From contig CM060733.1 of the NCBI GenBank assembly GCA_030704615.1, forward strand, positions 23,808,001-23,872,000: a stretch of DNA of 64,000 nt. The letters are read 5' to 3'. The DNA is from Takakia lepidozioides (taxonomy: Eukaryota > Streptophyta > Takakiopsida > Takakiales > Takakiaceae). Both the position numbers and the translations under genes were made by a program. The notes beneath the pieces were generated by a model. The model had not been told where the DNA came from. It saw only the letters and a program-made list of their open reading frames with translations, and ran no database searches. Below, piece by piece: positions 11,081-22,898 of the stretch; position 1 is the first letter of the stretch; the number at the start of each line of letters is the position of its first letter.

Positions 11081-13427
11081 TTAGGAATTTGTAGAGACAA
11101 GGTATGAGAGGAAGAATGTTGGTGAGCGAGAATGGCAGTTACCATTGGGATGAAGGCACTGCCCAGTGAAGTAGGATGCGTCTTCGGAAGCAAGGAATAC
11201 ATAAGCAGTTGCGATTTCGTCAGGCTCCCCAGGACGCTGCATTGGGACTTTGGAACCAAACGATTCGGTTGGCATGGACGCTGGAATGAGTGGTGTCCAC
11301 ACTGGCCCTGGAGCTACAGCTGCACGTACCAGACCCACTCTCAATTGTCAGTACTAAAAGAGTTAATGGGAGATTTCACACTGCCAGAGATGAGCATGAT
11401 GCAGTCTGAAGAAAACAAAGCAGCAACTGTACAGAGCGAGCCTGCGGCAACTGCGTCTACAAACAACATATTGTAGAGAGGTATGAGAGCTATGCAGTCT
11501 TCACTCCCACGAGAGATTACAACTTACCATTTACTCGAATACCACGTTTCACCAACTGCAGAGCCAAGCATCGAGTGAAGGCCAGAATTGCGCCCTTGGT
11601 TGAAGTGTAGTCCAAGAGTACCGCATTGCCCTTGAAGGCATTCACAGATGTCGAATTGATGATGGAGCTTCCTTCTTTCATGTGCTTCAGCCCATGCCTG
11701 TTGAACAGGGTCACTCAGAATACAGTTACTACTTGATTATTGTCAGAGCCAATGCTCCAGGATTTGGAGGAGAATCGAGAGAATACTAGATGTCTTTACT
11801 AGCTAGGATCAGAGCTCTGAATCGAAACAGTATCGGTAGGGAAGTCGTGAGGCTATAGTCTTGAGATGACTCTGCATCTCGTGTGGCTTCAGACAATCGA
11901 TCACAGTTGAACAAATTTTGAGTACAGAGAGGAGGACTACTCACCGCACAAGATAAAACTGAGAGAAAATGTTAGTGCGGAAAGTACGCTCAAGCTGCTC
12001 CGGCTGTAAGTCTTCAATGTTCTCAACTAAGTGCTGCTCAGCAGCATTGTTCACCAGAATGTCGATTCTTCCATACTTTCCCACGACAGTGTCAATCACC
12101 TGTGAAGAATGCAGCGTCGAAAGGTCAATTTTTGGTATGTATGTCTTGTAAGTGCGTGTGCCTTCCTCGGACTTTTGACGAGTGAGCTCGTTGATAAACT
12201 GTTTTGCAACGATGCCTAATCTTCCTTCACAAGTCAAAGTTCTTCACTTTCCGAAACAACGTCTGTGCACATCGGTTGATCTAGTTAAAAAGGTCTACAA
12301 TTGTACCGCTAAAGAGAACCAAAGGTCCTACCTTTTTGCAGTTCTCGTCAAATCCAAGGTCGGTTTGGATCTTGATGGGGTCCTTAGCAGCAGATGTTTT
12401 GTGATGCTTAAGCAGATTGAGAGTGTCCTCGGCATCTTTGTCCTCTATGCCGGGCACGTATGTGAAAACCACGGTGGCACCTTCCAAAGTAAACAGGTAA
12501 CCCACTGCACGGCCTATTCCCGAGTCTCCTCCAGTGATGAGTGCAATCTTGCCCTGCATATAAAAAACCCGTGGAAGGGAACCTCTGCTAAATTTGTTTG
12601 TACTGACCAAGTCCAGAAACTCAAACAAGGGGACAGAGCAAGTGAGCTAAATCTGCATCGAGGAGAAGGCTCGGCTGCACATGCTCCACCTATGATTTGT
12701 ACTCATGGGCTTCAAATATGGAAAGAGGTTCATCACTAGGCAACATTTGTACATGTACATATAAGAGACCCCGGGTTACAGATTTCCAGATTTTCGAAAC
12801 TAGCACTTGCACGATCTGATCTGCATCGGGTATCACGTCCAGCTCTGATAGAAGTCATTGCACCATTACAGAACGTCCAAATCATCAAGCTCACGAATGA
12901 AAGGAATTGAAGCAAACTTATACCAGGACAACTACCGAGCTAGACATATCGAGCCCAGTACAAGCAGCATTTAAGGGGAATCCGCGCATAAAGAATAAAT
13001 GTAATGTTGTTGATTCACCGGGGATCCAGAAAGAAGCGGAAGAAGGTAGCACGGGTGTCTACAGACGATTAAGCTTTCCTGCTGCTTTGTATGGCCGGTT
13101 GAATCGAGGCAACGGGTCCATTTCATGTTCCTTCCCCGGGTGGGTCTCCTGCGACTGAGCAGGCTTCCCATTCTGAGCCATGGTGCTGATAACGTAACTT
13201 CTTCCCTGGAGACCTTCCCTGGTTCTGAAAGCAGTCCCAAAAAAAACTCTGTAACGCGAAGGCAGGTCCAAGATGGTTGAGCTACGTCCTGAAGAAGATA
13301 ACAGAGATGAGGGCCCTTTGGGTTGCAGGGCAGAAATGGCGAACGTGAAACCCAGTAATCTTTTCGTTTCTGCGTACTCGGGATCGTGAACGCAGATCCA
13401 GCAGACCAACCATGCTCGCTGCCACAT
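11081..13427 (-). CDS. NAD(P)-dependent short-chain dehydrogenase, glucose/ribitol dehydrogenase type
   Basis: Five minus-strand exons: 13,427-13,063 (N-terminal, ...QETHPGKEHEMDPLPRF), about 12,587 or 12,553 to 12,332 (TGGDSGIGRAV), 12,099-11,945 (RIDILVNNAAEQH), 11,697-11,517 (INSTSVNAF, then DYTSTKGA) and 11,319 to about 11,143 or 11,081 (VAPGPVWTPLIP, SEDASYFTGQ, LHPNG). These show the classical SDR order: TGxxxGIG cofactor loop, NNAA, catalytic Ser, YxxxK and the PG motif. The HPGKEHxMxPxP N terminus is typical of the plant LEA-type glucose/ribitol dehydrogenase homologues. Internal junctions keep phase. Two are unsure: the exon 1-2 junction (GTAGAC to TTTAG keeps frame but adds residues) and the C terminus after LHPNG. 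The ATG at 13,427 would give an 82-residue Ser/Arg-bearing leader that could be a transit peptide; the inner ATG at 13,181 gives the usual cytosolic length. Confidence 0.88.
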
Positions 13428-14100
13428 GGCATCAATGCCAAGTAGAGCTGCTTATGTGGCCAGCTGCTACCGTGAAATGCGTGGCAAGCCCCACCGCTGC
13501 CACATTTAAATATAAATATGTACTGTCCTGGTATCAATACGACGGTACCTTTCAGAGTACCTTTCTAGTAGGTGGCATATGCTATAGGGTAATCCTTTTT
13601 CGGAATATATTTTTCAAATCTTTTGTTTTGAAGGGTTTTGCGGTGGAGCTTTCAAGCAGAGCAAGACACTGCAAATCCCATTCACTTGCATAAAAGATAG
13701 GGATGGAGTGGTTTACATTGATCGGAATATGTGTATAGAATTTCCGGTGACACATTCTGAATTCAGAATGTGTCACTTTACGGCCTTCTCTTGGAATGAA
13801 GCCCACCTCTGTTAACTTACATTTGTTGTTCAATTTAACAGCACATCACCACTGGGTCTTGAGAATGAATGGCTCCATATTCTCAAAAATAATTTAATTT
13901 CTGTCAAATAGCTAAACTGCTGGTGGGGATTCCACTCCCCCAAAGGCTGGGACAAATAGCCTAGTAGCATAGAGAGTCTTTAGGTACTATGGAATGGTCA
14001 GGGCCCGGCCTAGACAAAATTCACGGCCAGGCAGCTGGGGGGCAGAATGGCCCGGCCCTCATCGTTCCATCGCGTTATGGTCAGCTACACAAACTGCCCG
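13428..14100. other. intergenic, contains a long perfect palindrome
   Basis: No coding domain was found. It is likely to include the promoter of the minus-strand dehydrogenase gene (right after 13,427). The only notable structure is the 30-bp perfect palindrome at 13,747-13,776, listed separately. Confidence 0.4.
13747..13776. repeat. 30-bp perfect palindrome
   Basis: Each 15-base half reads GTGACACATTCTGAA followed by its exact reverse complement, centred on GAATTC, with no loop. It lies about 320 bases upstream of the start of the minus-strand dehydrogenase, so it could be a dimeric factor site, but it could equally be a remnant of a short inverted-repeat element. Confidence 0.9.
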
Positions 14101-14104
14101 AAAC

Positions 14105-14195
14105 AGCCAACTACTCAAGCATTCTGCGACCTGCTGGGGCATTCTGCTACCCACTTGAGCATTGTGCTACCTACTCGAATATTCTGCCATTTACC
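14105..14195 (+). repeat. short tandem repeat, about 24-bp unit
   Basis: Three to four imperfect units of the type CTACYYACTYGARCATTCTG follow one another. The spacing varies slightly. No coding or regulatory meaning is evident. Confidence 0.6.
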
Positions 14196-15075
14196 GGATG
14201 GGCAAAAATGGCAGAAAAACCACCTCCTGACCATAATGTGTGTATCCATATGAAGCCAGCCGGAGCTGGCATAAATAAGAGCCTCTTCCCCATGCGGGTA
14301 CTCTGTAGATGTAAATTACATTATGTGGAACTGCTGGGTTTCAATTATTTTCCTCTCAGAACGTTTGGCAAGCGAAGGAGATCTGTAGTCGTATTCTTGG
14401 TAATTTGACATTTGTCCACTTGTTGGAGGGAATTTCCCAAAAACTACTCAGGATTTACTGACATGGTCCTTGTAGTCGCAGAACCAGAGAGAGTAGTCTT
14501 CAGGATCATGCATCTCCCCACCATCTCATACACCCTCTTCTGCTTCTCTCTACATGAGATTGGCATAGCAAGCACAGTACTGAACAGGTAATAGAACAGG
14601 TAATAGAGTTTACAAACAGAGATGACCGTTGCAACCACAGCCACATCTATTACATCTGTGTTCAAGGACAGGATGGCAGAAAGATGCCTGTATACCAACA
14701 CCATGCTTCATACCAGGAAGCCACGGGCACCCCTGGATTGACATTTCAAAAAATGTATGGATCTGAACTTATCATATGCATTATGGAAATTTGGGAAGAG
14801 TTTCATATCCTCCTTGTTAAGAATCCCATGACCAGCTTTAGAGGGTTAGTGCCATACACCGCTCTTGCTGTCACGGTAGATCAACCTATAAGATGATCAA
14901 ATGATGCCGAAATATGCCTGGGGTTTGGAGCCAGGAACAGCAACAAGGTACCAGCTCCATCTCAAGGGTTGCATCATCAATCCATTCTCAGTAAATTTGC
15001 TTTTCTCTTTCCCTTCCCCACCACCAGCCCCCAACCTACAATCAGCACATACCATTTTATCACAGCACCACATAC
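14196..15075. other. intergenic, nothing recognised
   Basis: Short open frames only. No domains and no splice structure could be supported. Confidence 0.4.
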
Positions 15076-15905
15076 CACCCTTAGATGGGTGTAAATGGAG
15101 GATAATCAATGACATGTCCTCTATTGGACTTGACTTAGACCTTTACTTACCGAGAATGCATAACAGACTGTACCTCAAGTAAGACCGACCTCTAAATGGG
15201 ATTGCTCAGTGGACTCAAGTATCAATTTCTATAGAATTGTAGAAGAAGAAGTAGCTGAATAGCCAAAGCTAAATTGGATTGGACTTCTCTTATCCCAGAA
15301 CAGCAGCATAATTCCGCTCTACTGGTTGCAGTTCTATTCACATTTTCTTATATGAACCTAGCCCAGTTCAGGCTATTGAACAATGTTTGCACCATCCCAT
15401 ACTGTTTGCAGATACTTGGGATGCAGCAGGTTCAAAATGCCCAGCTTTTACTCAGTCGCCCAGGGTGCTGTAAATGAGTCATACATGTAATTATGCCTCC
15501 TCCAGTGGGAGTGGAAAACATGAGACTCTCACACTGTGCTTAGGTAATCAGAGTGCCCATTGTTTCTGGAAACTGGCTGCCTTCTATTTACCCATTCAAG
15601 TGTGTGGTACAGCCGATATCTGGAGGTCATGGCTTCGGATACCAAGGGCCTCGAATTTGGTTTAGGTCAAAAATTGCAACGACAATTGAAGTGCCACAGA
15701 CCACGAAGATGGCCTGCCATTCACAAAGTGCTGCAGGTTTTGTTGTATCCTCTGTTCCTCTTAATTTTCTTAATTCTTGATTCCTTCTTCATACTTCTTT
15801 AAAACCTTCATTCACCGAGTCTGCAAGTGAAGCCCGAAAACAAAGGGTGAAGTAATGCATTTCTGTCAAGCAAACATCAAATGCTATGCTCTAGATGCTC
15901 AAAGT
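15076..15905 (+). repeat. dispersed ~0.85-kb repeat R2, copy 2
   Basis: Direct-orientation partner of 2,791-3,671, with the same blocks in the same order but many substitutions and indels. It is somewhat shorter than copy 1. The two copies flank a block holding the unrecognised spliced gene and the dehydrogenase gene. Confidence 0.8.
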
Positions 15906-15908
15906 TGT

Positions 15909-16136
15909 TTATACAACCGTCCATATGTGCACCCAAATGACGCCAGGCGATGGCCCCTTCCCGTCAATATCGGACACGATCGTCGGGTGGAAGGAGAAGG
16001 CGTCACAGGATGTAACACCCGTCAGCAAGTGCATCATATGCTGATCCGAAGGCGGTCCATGAAACCAATACTCAAAATCCTCACACACTAAGACGCTCAC
16101 GGCATCCCCGACTGCTAGCGCTGACAGCGCTCTCAC
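15909..16136 (-). other. short open frame, unrecognised
   Basis: A 75-codon frame (MRALSALAVGDAVSV...) ends at the right edge of repeat R2. It has no recognised domain and no clear splice partner. It may be a remnant of a transposon or gene exon; support is weak. Confidence 0.15.
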
Positions 16137-16557
16137 TACCCCTTCGTTCGGATATGAAATTGATATGATTTTTCAAAGTCTGGGACTAGTAGACATCTAT
16201 TCGTGACACATAGGGCCCCCCAAAAGTACACAACAGTTATCCTATTATGGGGAAGGTGAAGACGTGAAGACCTTTTGTGTCGACCAATCTGGTTGTCCCA
16301 TTCTTTATTGGCCTCTTTATCCTAAAGAGGAGACTAGAGACTACGCATCACTGTCAAAAAGCGTGTGCCTTCCCCAACTGTCACCTCATCTACTTTTGCT
16401 GAAAAGGACTTCATGTAATTCATGTTATAATATCCTGGATATCTTCAATCATCCATCAATGAATCACATAAGGGACACAAGAAACCTGTGCCCAACTGGA
16501 CCCACTCAGATATACAGTAGTGTCCTGCTGAAGGCAAGGCCAATGAAGAAAGCTTGT

Positions 16558-17688
16558 CTAGACTTTTGCACCGAAACTAAGACCCCCGCTAGCCAAACTG
16601 AAGCCAAACCTTGGTAATTGAGGTGGAAAGAATTCCTGAGGGGATGTCCATGTGTCTTGCTTCATGTCATACATCACAACTACTTCTTGATCTCTATAAC
16701 AGCTCCAGAAGAATATGAGATTGTCATTGCTCACCACTTTGAAATAGAAGAGGGCCCAACTATTTCTTGCTATCTCCACCCACTCTGCATCAGTCGTTGC
16801 AGAAACTTTGAACTCCCACACGCATATGATGGGTGGGGCTCTGCGACCATGATCAAGATTCCCAACAAGCAATAGGCGCCCCCCACTCTCTACAAGGAAT
16901 GGACCACCTATTACACTATTATAACCACCCCCACAAAAATCAGGCATCTGTATAGCAACTTTAGTCCACACACCGATGCCAATGTTACAAGCCATCAAGA
17001 CGTCAGGCAGCCTTGGTCCATAAAGTAGAACAAAGAGAGTAGGGCCACATATCACACTTGTTGGATAATGATCACCAACTGTTGGCAGCTTTCCAGTCTC
17101 GGTCCAACACTCGCAAATTGAGTCATAGATGTGTGTTCTCCAAAGAAAAGTGTCGTCGCGATAGTAGTCCGATACCACAATGACCTTGTAGCGCTTAGTG
17201 CATATATCCACAATCAAATGTACTGTTGGCACTTGGAAACATAATGGATTGTGAGGCAGGGAAGGCAATTGTCTGAAAGTGTTCAGGAGAGGATTACATA
17301 CAAACCATGATACGTAATGGTCGTCCTCATCGCGCTCGTCCTCATCGTGCTCGTCCGTTCTGCACTCGTCCGTTATGCAAAATAAGCCTCCATCTGCAGC
17401 ACGAGCGTATGGTGAATTACCCTCGGGGAATTTGATGTCGATCTTGTGCCACCGTCGAGTTGTGAATGCATACAACATGCAAACATTTGGTGATCTGTTT
17501 AAACACCAGACGTAGGATTCTTCGTCAAGAGGGAGCTGCTGACAGAGTTGTTGGAAACTAGCAGTAGATGGGAGGGAATTCCACAACATGCAAACCGACT
17601 TAAAGCGGACAAGACTTCGATATGGCAAAAGGGCCAACACTATCATCAATAACTCGAAAGGGAGCATGCTCCAAATCTCCTCCTCCAT
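16558..17688 (-). CDS. F-box protein with kelch-like C-terminal region
   Basis: A single uninterrupted frame of 376 codons from the ATG at 17,688 (MEEEIWSMLPFELL). The frame is open further upstream but without a better ATG. Residues about 5-50 form an F-box: LPFELLMIVLALLPYRSL then RFKSVCMLWNSL. Such domains bind SKP1 and recruit substrates to an SCF ubiquitin ligase. The remainder (residues ~60-370) alternates hydrophobic strands with WF, GG and W-T patterns as in plant F-box/kelch or F-box-associated domains, for example VCNPLLNTFRQLPSLP and GGRLLLVGNL. A Glu/Asp-rich insert (DEHDEDERDEDDH) near residue 120 comes from a short tandem repeat. The substrate is unknown. Length and lack of introns fit plant F-box proteins of the FBX6/UFO-like kind. 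Confidence 0.9.
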   Translation of the reverse strand: MEEEIWSMLPFELLMIVLALLPYRSLVRFKSVCMLWNSLPSTASFQQLCQQLPLDEESYVWCLNRSPNVCMLYAFTTRRWHKIDIKFPEGNSPYARAADGGLFCITDECRTDEHDEDERDEDDHYVSWFVCNPLLNTFRQLPSLPHNPLCFQVPTVHLIVDICTKRYKVIVVSDYYRDDTFLWRTHIYDSICECWTETGKLPTVGDHYPTSVICGPTLFVLLYGPRLPDVLMACNIGIGVWTKVAIQMPDFCGGGYNSVIGGPFLVESGGRLLLVGNLDHGRRAPPIICVWEFKVSATTDAEWVEIARNSWALFYFKVVSNDNLIFFWSCYRDQEVVVMYDMKQDTWTSPQEFFPPQLPRFGFSLASGGLSFGAKV

Positions 17689-18352
17689 ATTGCCGAGGTG
17701 GTGATAAAACCTCTCCAATTGTGTTCTTGTGATCCTATCCTTAACTGAGCTTGGGGCGAAAAAATTAGGGGAAAGAAAGACCCAGCCTTGAGCCTCTGAG
17801 AATTCATAGCCATGAGCCCAACTATTGTTGGTATCATTCCTTTGCTATCAAAAGCCTCGCTACTGCATTGCTATTCTGGTACTTCAACCTTCTTTGCTAG
17901 CCACCCACTTTCCTTTTACTATTTGCAGCCGTGCTGTGTATTGTGTACCTAGTCTGTCCGTAGAAACCCTAAAAATCCCTGAAAAATCTTTGCCTCGTAC
18001 TGATAGCAACCTTGACTGGGTACCCGTTTTCAAGAATATCGATGTGTTGTATGTCTCAACGAGAGTGAGTTGGAATTCGTGTCGACAGCTCGTTGGGATA
18101 CGTAAGTGAAGTGGCGTAGTGTTAGGCAAGTTAAGTAGAAATGCCCACTTGTGTAACTGAATTGAGACTGTGCAGCAAACGCGAAGGAATCTACTGTACC
18201 ACTACGTAGTGTCGCCATCCATCTTTCTCCTTCGTCTCCCTCCGCAGCCCTAGATGACCCTTCTCTAGATGTGAATCACCGCACTTGATCCGCCGTTCTT
18301 GCAACTGCTGCACTGGAAAGCTTTGATCATCACCAACGCTGCGTGGGGTGTC
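17689..18352. other. upstream of F-box gene, nothing recognised
   Basis: Probably holds the promoter of the minus-strand F-box gene. No convincing TATA box placement, domain or repeat was identified. Confidence 0.35.
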
Positions 18353-20088
18353 TAGGGAATTCCAAAAAGGCCTTGATGTGAAATGCATCGCAATTCACTT
18401 GATCGCCCCCTAAAAGTGCGCAATTCAATTGAACTGCTAAAACTAGCTTGAAAACAACCCTAATTTGTAATTCGATTGAATTGTGTAAATTTGCACTTCA
18501 ATTGAAATGTCAACTCACAATTCAATTGAATTGTAATCTATAATTTTTAACTTATTTCTATATATAACGTATATAATGTGTATATATGTACATATTCAGA
18601 TTATACATATATACATATGAAAGTATAAGCTGAAAATACATGTTGCCCGTCTATTCTTGTTACCCGTCTGTCTATCCTTTGCCCATGTAAGGCCTGAGCA
18701 CGAGAGTTGTAAAGCCTAAGGGAGAGCGAGAGAGGGAGAGAGAGAGGAAGTCACGAAGCGCTTGCCCTAAAAGCGGGATTGTCCCTCTTTGTGGATGTTG
18801 GATGGCTCCCTCTTGAGCAGTCCACCGTGTTCATATTGCCAAGCACTTATTGTGCCAATATATGGCTATGTACATATACCAAACATGATACCAATGTAAG
18901 AGTATCAACGTATAAGAGTTTGATATATTACAACACACATCCCAACTTCAACATGATACCTTTGTAAGGGTATCCAAACAATGTTTATTTTGATAATTCT
19001 CAAGATGAACATATTTGTTTTCTCTGGGGTTGTGTCCTGGGCCATACTCGTGCCAAGGGACTACATGATGATGCAGGGGAAGCTTCTCATCAATTGTCAG
19101 GTTTGATTTTGTCCGTTTCTTTCAGAGCCAGCCATGTTTCTTTTATCAATAAATCACCGGAAGCTGTTGATCTCTTTCCCTCTCTAGCTCCTTTTTTGGC
19201 TCTCCCTCTCTCGCTGAGGCTGGTTTCACAACTCCACCATTTCCTCATGGACAAACGGGAAGCAAGAATAGACGGGCAACATCTATTTTTAGCTTATACT
19301 CTCATATGTGTATAAATATAACTTGAATATATACATATACACATATATTATATATATTATATACAAAAATAAGTTAAAAATTATAGATTATAATTCAATT
19401 GAATTGTCAACTAGCGTTGTAAAGGCTTGATTCCGACCTGCTTGCTTTTGGGCATGGATGAATGATATCGCGAATGGAGCAAGATGGTGACGCTCATCCA
19501 AGGTAACAAATGGCGCGTATGATGAAGCTCTCAGTTAATCGTAGATGGATGATGGCGGAGTAGCCGTTACGCATTAGATGCCGGAACAGCTGGCTATATT
19601 AAGTTGATGTTGTCTTTAGTTAACAGTTAGATTAGGATTATATTAGGTGAGGTGGCCTGATTGTGTGCCTAGCTGGGAAGGCATCTGGCCAACCAATGAA
19701 TGGCAGCCGTTTGGCCGAGATAGGATTACATGCTTAAGTACTAGCACTCAAGGAATCGGGGCGGTGGATTTTGGTCACAGATCTTATACAGTGTACCTTT
19801 GAAGTGTTTGGATGAATGCGTGTGAGTAAGTTTAATCTTTGTACTAGGTTCCATCTTATCAAGCGTGTCACTGCGTACTGTGCTATAACCCTCATACAGG
19901 TAATACCGGACTGAAAGGGGGAATATATCCCCGACCCCGAAATCTAGCCTCACAGCGCCGACAATTCAATTGAATTGCAAATTAGGATTGTTTTCAAGCT
20001 AGTTTTAGCAATTCAATTGAATTGCAAAGGCAACTCAATACTTTTAGGGGGTTGATCAACTACATCAAGGCCTTTTTGGAATTCCCTA
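18353..20088. mobile_element. foldback-type element with long inverted arms
   Basis: The left arm (18,353 to about 18,670) and right arm (about 19,265 to 20,088) are inverted copies. TAGGGAATTCCAAAAAGGCC faces GGCCTTTTTGGAATTCCCTA, TTTTAGCAATTCAATTGAAT-type blocks face each other, AACTTATTT faces AAATAAGTT, and TTGCCCGTCTATTCTTG faces CAAGAATAGACGGGCAA. The arms are studded with CAATTCAATTGAATTG motifs. The right arm is interrupted by about 540 bases (19,420-19,960) with no partner on the left. The ~570-base centre has no recognisable transposase, so the element is non-autonomous. Confidence 0.75.
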
Positions 20089-20626
20089 AGTGTCTACAAG
20101 TTTAGTAGACTCGAGATGTGGCGTGAGAAGGAAACCTTCACTTGAAGTTACCAATTTCTTATGAGCAAAAGGGCAAGATGATTTGCAATGCGTTGCAATT
20201 CAATTGGTCACATTCCAAGAACATGCAATTTAGTTTATCTGCGTATTAAAATGAGTTGAAGGTGTTTTTGGCATTGTGTATTCTTGATATGTGACCAAGG
20301 GTGCCACCCATTGAAAGCTTTGAATGTTGCTTGAGTCCTTGTTGCTCAACTATTGCTATCAGCTTCGTCCTTGCATCACAGGTACAAGGATGAAAAAGCA
20401 CGAGCTGTGACGGAACGTGAGTAGCACCCACAATCAGTCTGGCTTGAAGGGTGGTCTTGACCACCATAAGCTTCTTCAGTATTTTCTTCAACATATGTAA
20501 GTTGTATGTGTGTATGTTCTTTCTATGCGTGATATAGAGAAATGACGCAGGGTAACTTGCAGAATCTTAATCAACAGCTATAATCGTACTCCTCAATATA
20601 CACAGATCAGCAACTGGCAAAGTTCT
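20089..20626. other. intergenic between transposons
   Basis: No coding domain. One more CAATTCAATTGG-like motif occurs near 20,195, resembling the foldback arms. Otherwise nothing is recognised. Confidence 0.35.
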
Positions 20627-21241
20627 TGTCACGGACATAGCCCAGAGGAACTTACTATGAGTAAATACTAGAAGTTATCAAGTTACAATGTTACCGGAAG
20701 TTATCATGACTTACCGTAATTTACCATGATCTACCATGATTTATCATTACGTACCAAGTTACCGGGAGTTTACCAAATTACCAAGAGTAACTTGGGAAAC
20801 TGCTCAGGAAGTTTCCTTTGGAAGAAACTTCTCCATCAAAATACGTCATTTATTTAAGGAAGTTTCTCCATCAAGAAACCTCCATAGGGGAAGCTTCTTA
20901 GGAAACTTCTTAATAATCAGTATATATAGGAGGCGAGACTGGACACTCTTCAGTCTCGCCAACACCAGTTCAAGCTACTATTGTTTCCAGTTACCAGTAC
21001 TCTAGTCCAGTTCCCAGTACTCTAGCCCAGTTTCCAAGATCTGGTACTCCAGTCCAATTTCCAGCATTCCAGTATTCAAGTCGTGTTCCAATATCTTGTA
21101 TTTTTGTTCATTGTTATAAAGATCGTCTTAATTCCTATTTACTCATCGTGCATACGGCCACGCCGACCTTGAATTCTTATTTAGTTTTGTACCTCTAGTC
21201 TGATCTCTTGTTTGTGTTCAGTCATGTTCTCGTCATTGACA
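20627..21241 (+). repeat. LTR of element C (first copy)
   Basis: Starts TGTCACGGACATAGCCCAG and ends TTGACA, giving TG...CA termini. It contains many ACCATGATTTACC-type subrepeats and a TATATATAGGAGGCGAGACT segment near 20,920-20,945 that looks like a TATA/start region. The second copy at 21,611-22,172 matches over its length, but lacks about 50 bases. Confidence 0.85.
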
Positions 21242-21279
21242 GTTTGACGAGACTAAAGTTTATTCCTTAGTTAGTCAAG

Positions 21280-21610
21280 ATGGAAAGCACATTTACAGAA
21301 ATGGTTGTCACATTGCAGAGTCTTCAGCTCTAGATGCAAGAACTTCGTGCCTCTACTGCCCAACTACAAGTTGATCAGTCTCAAGATCTTGACAACACTC
21401 TCAACAATTTGTAACAACAAATTTCAGAGTTGAAGGAGTCGAACAATGGATCTTCAACCTTACGAGTCTCTACTACAACAAATCTTACTGCAACGGTTCC
21501 TCCAAATCCTTAACAGATTACAATGGAACCAAATGTCAGCATGACCGAAAAATTTGATGGGACGAGATCAAGATCTCGCGGTTTTGTTCAACAAGTACGA
21601 TTGTTCATAC
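21280..21610 (+). pseudogene. gag 5' part of element C
   Basis: Begins at the ATG at 21,280 (MESTFTEMVVTLQSL) and carries in-frame stops. It ends MTEKFDGTRSRSRGFVQQVRL..., the usual start of the Ty3-type capsid region, where the second LTR copy interrupts it. Gag would form the particle that packages element RNA in the cytoplasm. Confidence 0.7.
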
Positions 21611-22172
21611 TGTCACGGACATAGCCCAGAGGAACTTACCAGGAGTAAATATACTAGAAATTATCAAGTTGCCGAAAGTTACAATGACTTACCGTGATTT
21701 ACCATAATCTACCATGATTTACCATTACTTATCAAGTTACCGGGAGTTTACCAAATTACCAAGAGTAACTTGGGAAATTACTCAGGAAACTTCCTTTGGA
21801 GGAAACTTCTCCAACAAGCAACCTCCATAGGGGGAGCTTCTTAGGGAAGCTTCTTAGTAGCCAGTATATATAGGAGGCGAGACTAGACACTCTTCAGTCT
21901 CGCCAACACCAGTTCAAGCTACTTTTGTTTCCAGTTCCTAGTACTCCAGTCCAGTTCCCAGTACCCTAGCCCAGTTTCCATTATCTGGTACTCCAGTCCA
22001 ATTTCCAGCATTCCAGTATTCAATATCTTGTACTCTTGTTCATTGTTATAAAGATCGTCTTGATTCATATTTACTCATCGTGCATTCGGCCACGCCAACC
22101 TTGACTTCTTGTCTAGCCTTGTATCTCTAGTCTTATCTCTGTTTGTATTCAGTCATGTTCTCGTCCTTAACA
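21611..22172 (+). repeat. LTR copy lying inside gag of element C
   Basis: Same family as 20,627-21,241 (TGTCACGG...TTAACA). A short gag stretch encoding VRL is present on both sides (CAAGTACGATTG before, CAGGTACGACTA after), so the capsid frame is interrupted near that point. This could be a solo LTR inserted into a relative, or the product of recombination between copies. A clean target duplication directly abutting the LTR was not seen. Confidence 0.8.
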
Positions 22173-22893
22173 GGTACGACTACATCCACAACGCTACCCT
22201 GATGAAGGTATTCAAGTGGGATTCGTGGGCACCCTTCTATCACATACTGCCCTATTTTGGTTTGCACCGCTATTAGAGAAAAATTTGCATTTACTATACA
22301 ATTTTGAAGCGTTCATGTCCGAGTTCACTGCAACGTTTGGAGAGAATGATAGAAAGAGAGTTGCAGAGACAAAGATGCGAAATCTTCGACAAGGAGCACG
22401 TCCAATTTCCGTTTATGCTGCCGAATTTCGACAACTTGCGTGCGACCTCGACTGGAATAAGAAGAGCCTTTTTAGTCAGTTTCGATGTGGCCTAAAAGAG
22501 GATATAAAAGATTTGATGCTGACAATGTCAAACGTGAGTACACTGAGCGAATTCATAACCCAAGTCATTGCATGCGATAATCGTTTATTCGAAAGACATC
22601 AAGAGAAGCGATCTGGATGGTCGATGACGCACCATGCCGCTGCTACTACGGTACCAAATACAACGATCCATCAGATATCCGGTAATGATCCTATGCAGAT
22701 TGATGTTGTCCGATTCAAGCCATTGACGTCACAAGAAAAACAAAGACGACGATCAAATGGATTATGTCTTTATTGCAGAGAAGATGATCACATAGTATTA
22801 AACTGCCCCAACAAGAGAAGATTCAAAGCTCGGGGCACAACTCAAGTGTTCGATACGAGGAGGTCGAAAAACGAAGATGTCCAGTCACAGTAG
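22173..22893 (+). pseudogene. gag 3' part of element C
   Basis: Open for about 240 codons without its start. It holds the capsid-like region (GARPISVYAAEFRQLACDL; FRCGLKEDIKDLML) and ends in the zinc knuckle CLYCREDDHIVLNCP, which binds element RNA. The 5' part is separated from it by the LTR copy. Confidence 0.85.
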
Positions 22894-22898
22894 GGACC

